Assembly (NCBI RefSeq): GCF_000442645.1
Contig: NC_021915.1
Coordinates: forward strand, 1,612,001-1,676,000
Direction: 5' to 3'
DNA from: Corynebacterium maris DSM 45190
Lineage (GTDB): Bacteria; Actinomycetota; Actinomycetes; Mycobacteriales; Mycobacteriaceae
DNA: 64,000 nt
Shown here: positions 60,912 through 64,000 of the stretch, in pieces
How the letters are laid out: every line of letters starts with the position of its first letter
Position numbering within the stretch: position 1 is the first letter of the stretch
The notes under the pieces: model-generated
Databases searched by the model: none
What the model was told of the DNA's origin: nothing
What the model saw: the letters and a program-made list of their open reading frames with translations, nothing else
Translations under genes and position numbers: made by a program

Positions 60912-60974
60912 GAGAGTCTCCTTGGTGGGAAAATATGGGGGATGGATCGGTGGTCGGCGAGACGGGACGGACGG

Positions 60975-61994
60975 TCAGCCCTTGACCGCGCCGACGGTCA
61001 GGCCCTTGATCATGTTCTTCTGCAGCAGGAGAAAGACCACGAGCATGGGGATGGTGGTCAGGACGGTGCCCGCCATGACCGGACCCCAGTTGGTCAGCCC
61101 CTCCGCGTCCTGCAGCAACGTCAGGCCGACCGGCAGCGGCGCCCGCGCCGAGGTGTCGGTGATCAGGAACGGCCAGAGGTACTGGTTCCATTCGGTGACG
61201 GCGGTGATGAGGATGAAGGCGGAGAGCGTCGGCCAGGACATCGGCAGGACCACCTTGAACAGGGTGCGCCAGAACCCGGCGCCGTCCATGGCGGCGGCTT
61301 CGAGGATCTCCTTCGGCAGGGACTGGAAGTGATTGCGCATCAGGAAGGTGCCCAGGGCCACGCCCGCCAGCGGCAGGATGACGCCCATGTAGGTGTTGCG
61401 CAGGCCCATCTCCGCGATCAGCGAGTAGTTGGAGATGATGGTGATCTGACTGGGGACCATGAGGGTGGCGATGACGGCCAGGAACAGGAGGTTTCGCCCC
61501 GGGAACCGGAGAAAGGCGAACGCGTAGGCGCTGAGCACCCCGAAGGTGACCTGCACGACCGTGAGCACGGTGGTGATGATCACCGAGTTCCGTAGGTACT
61601 CCAGGAAGCCCGAGGTCTCCAGGACCCGGAGATAGTTGCCGATCTCCCACGGGTCGGGCCAGAAGGTGATCGGGTCCGCGTAGATCTCGGCGTACTGCTT
61701 GAATGAGGTGATGACGATGAAGTAGAGGGGAACCAGAATCACCAGGACGGCGAGGATCAGGCCGAGGTAGCCCAGGATCCTGGTCACCACGGACCCCGCC
61801 CGGGGTTTCTCCCGGTCGCGCCGGCGCTTGCGTTGCGCTTCGGTGACGACGGGTTGTCCCTCGTCCCGGGAGCTGGGCGTCGGCGGCAACGCCCGGCCCG
61901 GTGGCGGGGACCCGGCGGTTGAGGGCGACGGCCGGACGCTGGACGCGGTTGGCGCCGAGTGCTGACGTTCGGTTCTGTTGATCGACGTGGACAT
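60975..61994 (-). CDS. ugpE: sn-glycerol-3-phosphate ABC transporter permease UgpE
   Basis: MalG-type permease. The 339-residue product has an unusually long hydrophilic Pro/Ser/Arg-rich cytoplasmic N-terminus (~1-70), then six transmembrane helices starting with ILGYLGLILAVLVILVPLYF. The EAA loop EAAAMDGAGFWRTLFKVVLPMSWP binds the ATPase. The C-terminus ends KGLTVGAVKG, as in UgpE. ATG 61994 has GGGGAGG 8 bases upstream and lies 2 bp from the ugpA stop, so translation is coupled. The N-terminal extension is about 60 residues longer than I recall for E. coli UgpE. Confidence 0.92.
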   Translation of the reverse strand: MSTSINRTERQHSAPTASSVRPSPSTAGSPPPGRALPPTPSSRDEGQPVVTEAQRKRRRDREKPRAGSVVTRILGYLGLILAVLVILVPLYFIVITSFKQYAEIYADPITFWPDPWEIGNYLRVLETSGFLEYLRNSVIITTVLTVVQVTFGVLSAYAFAFLRFPGRNLLFLAVIATLMVPSQITIISNYSLIAEMGLRNTYMGVILPLAGVALGTFLMRNHFQSLPKEILEAAAMDGAGFWRTLFKVVLPMSWPTLSAFILITAVTEWNQYLWPFLITDTSARAPLPVGLTLLQDAEGLTNWGPVMAGTVLTTIPMLVVFLLLQKNMIKGLTVGAVKG

Positions 61995-61996
61995 AT

Positions 61997-62950
61997 TCAG
62001 TCCCTCCCCTTTTCCTGGTGGCGGATCTGGATCGCGGTGATGACCAGGACGACGAGGAACATGATCGTGGCGACCGCCGCCCCATAACCGGCCCGGCCGT
62101 TGACGAAGGTCTCCTGGTAAACTTGATAGACCATCGTCGAGGTGCCGTAGCCGAAGGGACCGCCCTCCGTCATCGCCTGGATGATGTCGAAGACCTGAAA
62201 CGAATTCAGCAACACGGTGATGGAGATGAAGAACGTCGTGCCGCGCAGCTGGGGCATCAGCACCCGGAAGAAGCGCCGCACCGGCGGAGTGCCGTCGATC
62301 TCCGCGGCCTCGTCGAGATCCTTGCGCCGCCCTTGGAGGGCGGCCAGGTAGATGACGAAGACATAGCCGAGGTTCTTCCAGATGTAGGTCACCGTGATCA
62401 TGAACAGCGCCCAGTTGGAGTTCTGGTAGAAGTTCGGGACCGGCAGATTGAGTAGCTCGAGGAAATACTGGATGAGCCCGTAATTCGGGTCGAACACGAA
62501 TTGGAACGCCACGCCGATCGCGGCCCCGGAGATCACGTAGGGGGCGAAGACGATGCTGCGCGCCGCTCCCCTGCCGAAGAGTTTCCGGTCGAGCAACAAC
62601 GCCAGCGCCAGGCCGAGCACCATGGACCCGACCACGGCGAAGAAGGTGAACACCACCGTGTTGAACACGACCCGACCGGTGCTGTCGGCGGTGAACCACT
62701 CGATGTAATTGTCGAACCCGATGAAGGTCTGGTTCGGCGACGAGAGGTTCCAGTGGAAGAAGGACAACCGGATGTTGTCGATGAGCGGACGGTAGGTGAA
62801 GACTGCCAGGAGGATGAGGTTCGGCCCCGCCAAGAGCAGGGCCAGACCGAGGACCCTCCAGTCGACCTTCCGACGCCGCCTGGGTCGGGCGCTCGCGGGC
62901 CCATCAGCGGCCGGGGGCCTCTTCGTGACGGCCGGTATGGTTGTGGACAT
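61997..62950 (-). CDS. ugpA: sn-glycerol-3-phosphate ABC transporter permease UgpA
   Basis: MalF-type permease, 317 residues. After a basic N-terminus (RPRRRRKVDWR) come six transmembrane helices, the first LALLLAGPNLILLAVFTYRP. The periplasmic loop NQTFIGFDNYIEWF and the EAA loop DEAAEIDGTPPVRRFFRVLMPQLR are typical. It is the first gene of ugpAEBC. ATG 62950 follows TAGCCT by 8 bases without a ribosome site. The 295-bp region upstream, divergent from the last gene of the window, contains another -10-like CATAAT and several TTCA repeats. Confidence 0.92.
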   Translation of the reverse strand: MSTTIPAVTKRPPAADGPASARPRRRRKVDWRVLGLALLLAGPNLILLAVFTYRPLIDNIRLSFFHWNLSSPNQTFIGFDNYIEWFTADSTGRVVFNTVVFTFFAVVGSMVLGLALALLLDRKLFGRGAARSIVFAPYVISGAAIGVAFQFVFDPNYGLIQYFLELLNLPVPNFYQNSNWALFMITVTYIWKNLGYVFVIYLAALQGRRKDLDEAAEIDGTPPVRRFFRVLMPQLRGTTFFISITVLLNSFQVFDIIQAMTEGGPFGYGTSTMVYQVYQETFVNGRAGYGAAVATIMFLVVLVITAIQIRHQEKGRD

Positions 62951-63245
62951 GTTTTCACAGGCTAGGAGAACGAAAAGTCTGCTCAGCGAACTCCGGGTGA
63001 GGGCATTATGAATTGTCGGTCAATCTTTAATGGACGCGGGAAACCCTCCGTTCATCTGACCTTTCAACCGGGGACACGTGCCACGCACCCGGCCACGCCC
63101 GGATGACCGGGAGGTTAACCAGGCTTCCGGCCGACCACTTTGTCCCCCTCCGGCCCCGCTCCCCACATCCCAACTCCACTGTCCAGGCCGAACCCGTCGC
63201 CCGATGCTTTCACCCGGTCACGACCCCGGGGTACACTCCCTAACC

Positions 63246-63989
63246 ATGAGCACTGATTTGAAGAGCATCGGCCTCGGGTTTGACCGCTGGCAGGACGCCG
63301 TCGAAGCTGCGAGCGCGACCGACCGTCTCGCCGTCACCGGCGAGGTCCGCGGCGGGCAACTCATTCAGTACAGCGACGACTCCGGCGCGCAGATCAATAT
63401 TTTGGCCGTCGAGCCCTATGCCACTTTCGCGGGGTTCCAGTCGGAGACCCAGGCGTACGGCAACGTCACGATGGTCAACGACGTGTTGGCCTACTGCGAG
63501 GTGCTCAACCCCTACGGCAAGGTCATGACCTCGGTGACGGTCAACTTGGCCCAGGGTCCGCTGCTGTCGGATGAAGGCACGCAGGAATGGCAGCAGCTGG
63601 GGATCACCGCCCTGGTGCTGGATCATCAGATCTATGCGGACCCGCAGTCCTACGAGGCAGAGACCGGCGAGGTCACCGGCCTGCTGATCTCTGAGGGGGC
63701 GCAGTTGGTGGCCTCCGGGTCCGGCGCCGCGATCCCCGACGCCGGGGCACAGTTCTCCGCCCGCGTCCTCGAGGCGGAGTACCGGTGGAACCAGCTGACC
63801 GGCCATCGCTTCATCCACGCCACCGTCGACGGGGCGCTGCCTTTCGACGTCTGCCTGCCGGACGCCCCGGAACTGCCCGTGCGTGATTCCGTGCTGGCGG
63901 GCACCGCCGTGATGACCGCGTCCGTGCTGCAGCCCATCGGCGGCGGCTGCGGAGGCTGCGGCGGAAACTGCGCCTGCGGCGGACACTAG
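63246..63989 (+). CDS. uncharacterised protein with Gly/Cys/His tail
   Basis: I do not recognise the family, though the sequence looks like a conserved actinobacterial protein. The 247-residue product is soluble with no signal peptide. It has two similar-looking beta-rich segments (LAVTGEVRGGQLIQYSDDSGAQINILAVEPYATFAGF near the start; VTGLLISEGAQLVASGSGAA in the middle), suggesting an internal duplication. It ends in IGGGCGGCGGNCACGGH, a Cys-rich tail that may bind metal. ATG 63246 follows TACACT by 8 bases with no ribosome site (leaderless). It is divergent from ugpA. Confidence 0.8.
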   Translation: MSTDLKSIGLGFDRWQDAVEAASATDRLAVTGEVRGGQLIQYSDDSGAQINILAVEPYATFAGFQSETQAYGNVTMVNDVLAYCEVLNPYGKVMTSVTVNLAQGPLLSDEGTQEWQQLGITALVLDHQIYADPQSYEAETGEVTGLLISEGAQLVASGSGAAIPDAGAQFSARVLEAEYRWNQLTGHRFIHATVDGALPFDVCLPDAPELPVRDSVLAGTAVMTASVLQPIGGGCGGCGGNCACGGH

Positions 63990-64000
63990 CCCCACGCCCG

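Noticed and set aside
63020..63090. TTCA-containing repeats upstream of ugpA as a Pho box
   Set aside because: The two TTCA units are 12 bp apart rather than in the 11-bp register expected of a PhoP direct repeat, and flanking bases do not match.

Overview
This window is a chromosomal stretch of a high-GC Corynebacterium. The evidence is a DtxR regulator followed by galE, an AftC-type arabinofuranosyltransferase, HemQ, and the gene order msrB-hemQ-DUF3000-rnd-dxs-rumA-DUF3710-dut-DUF3093-DUF4193-suhB-ppgK-sigA ... sigB-dtxR-galE ... oxyR-hrpA-nrdR-divS-lexA-sugR-fruK ... hflX. As I remember it, this is the backbone order shared by C. glutamicum and M. tuberculosis (Rv2671-Rv2725 region). I cannot name the species. 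No phage, insertion sequence, CRISPR array or defence island is visible.

Layout. 1-4.2 kb: the 5' part of thrS, cut by the window edge, preceded by a copper/peroxidase operon (copC, PCu(A)C lipoprotein, Tat-exported Dyp peroxidase). 4.2-6.5 kb: one small conserved-looking gene, about 0.84 kb nearly devoid of genes, then a tRNA cluster (Val, Gly, Val, Gly, Cys, Val, Gly) with a perfect 164-bp internal duplication. 6.5-18.5 kb: RibD-like reductase, aftC, msrB, a serine hydrolase, hemQ, DUF3000, RNase D, dxs, a 23S rRNA methyltransferase, DUF3710, dut and DUF3093. 18.5-22.4 kb: DUF4193, suhB, ppgK and sigA. 22.4-31 kb: two membrane proteins, a DNA helicase, DUF3039, DUF3099, a methyltransferase, dtd, sigB and dtxR. 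31-38.5 kb: galE, DUF4192, PAC2, a DUF3516 helicase and a D-serine dehydratase.

38.5-44 kb is the most accessory-looking part: a HEAT-repeat protein, a frameshifted SdpI-family gene, a possible LysR remnant, a secreted or anchored Cys-rich protein, a membrane hydrolase, a sulfurtransferase, and a DUF5808/PadR pair with a perfect palindromic operator. 44-55 kb: oxyR, a Gly/Tyr-rich membrane protein, hrpA, nrdR, divS, lexA with SOS-box-like sites between the last two, then sugR, fruK and ptsH without the ptsI/ptsF genes that I recall lying between them in C. glutamicum. 55-63 kb: a GyrI-like protein, a uracil permease, hflX and a complete ugpAEBC glycerol-3-phosphate transport operon. An uncharacterised protein with a Gly/Cys/His tail closes the window.

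Regulation. A recurring signal is a -10-like hexamer (TAnnnT) ending 6-8 bases before an ATG or GTG without a Shine-Dalgarno sequence. This indicates many leaderless transcripts, and I used it to choose several starts. sigB has a SigH-type promoter. I found no convincing undescribed multi-gene system; the best leads are listed as findings with modest scores.
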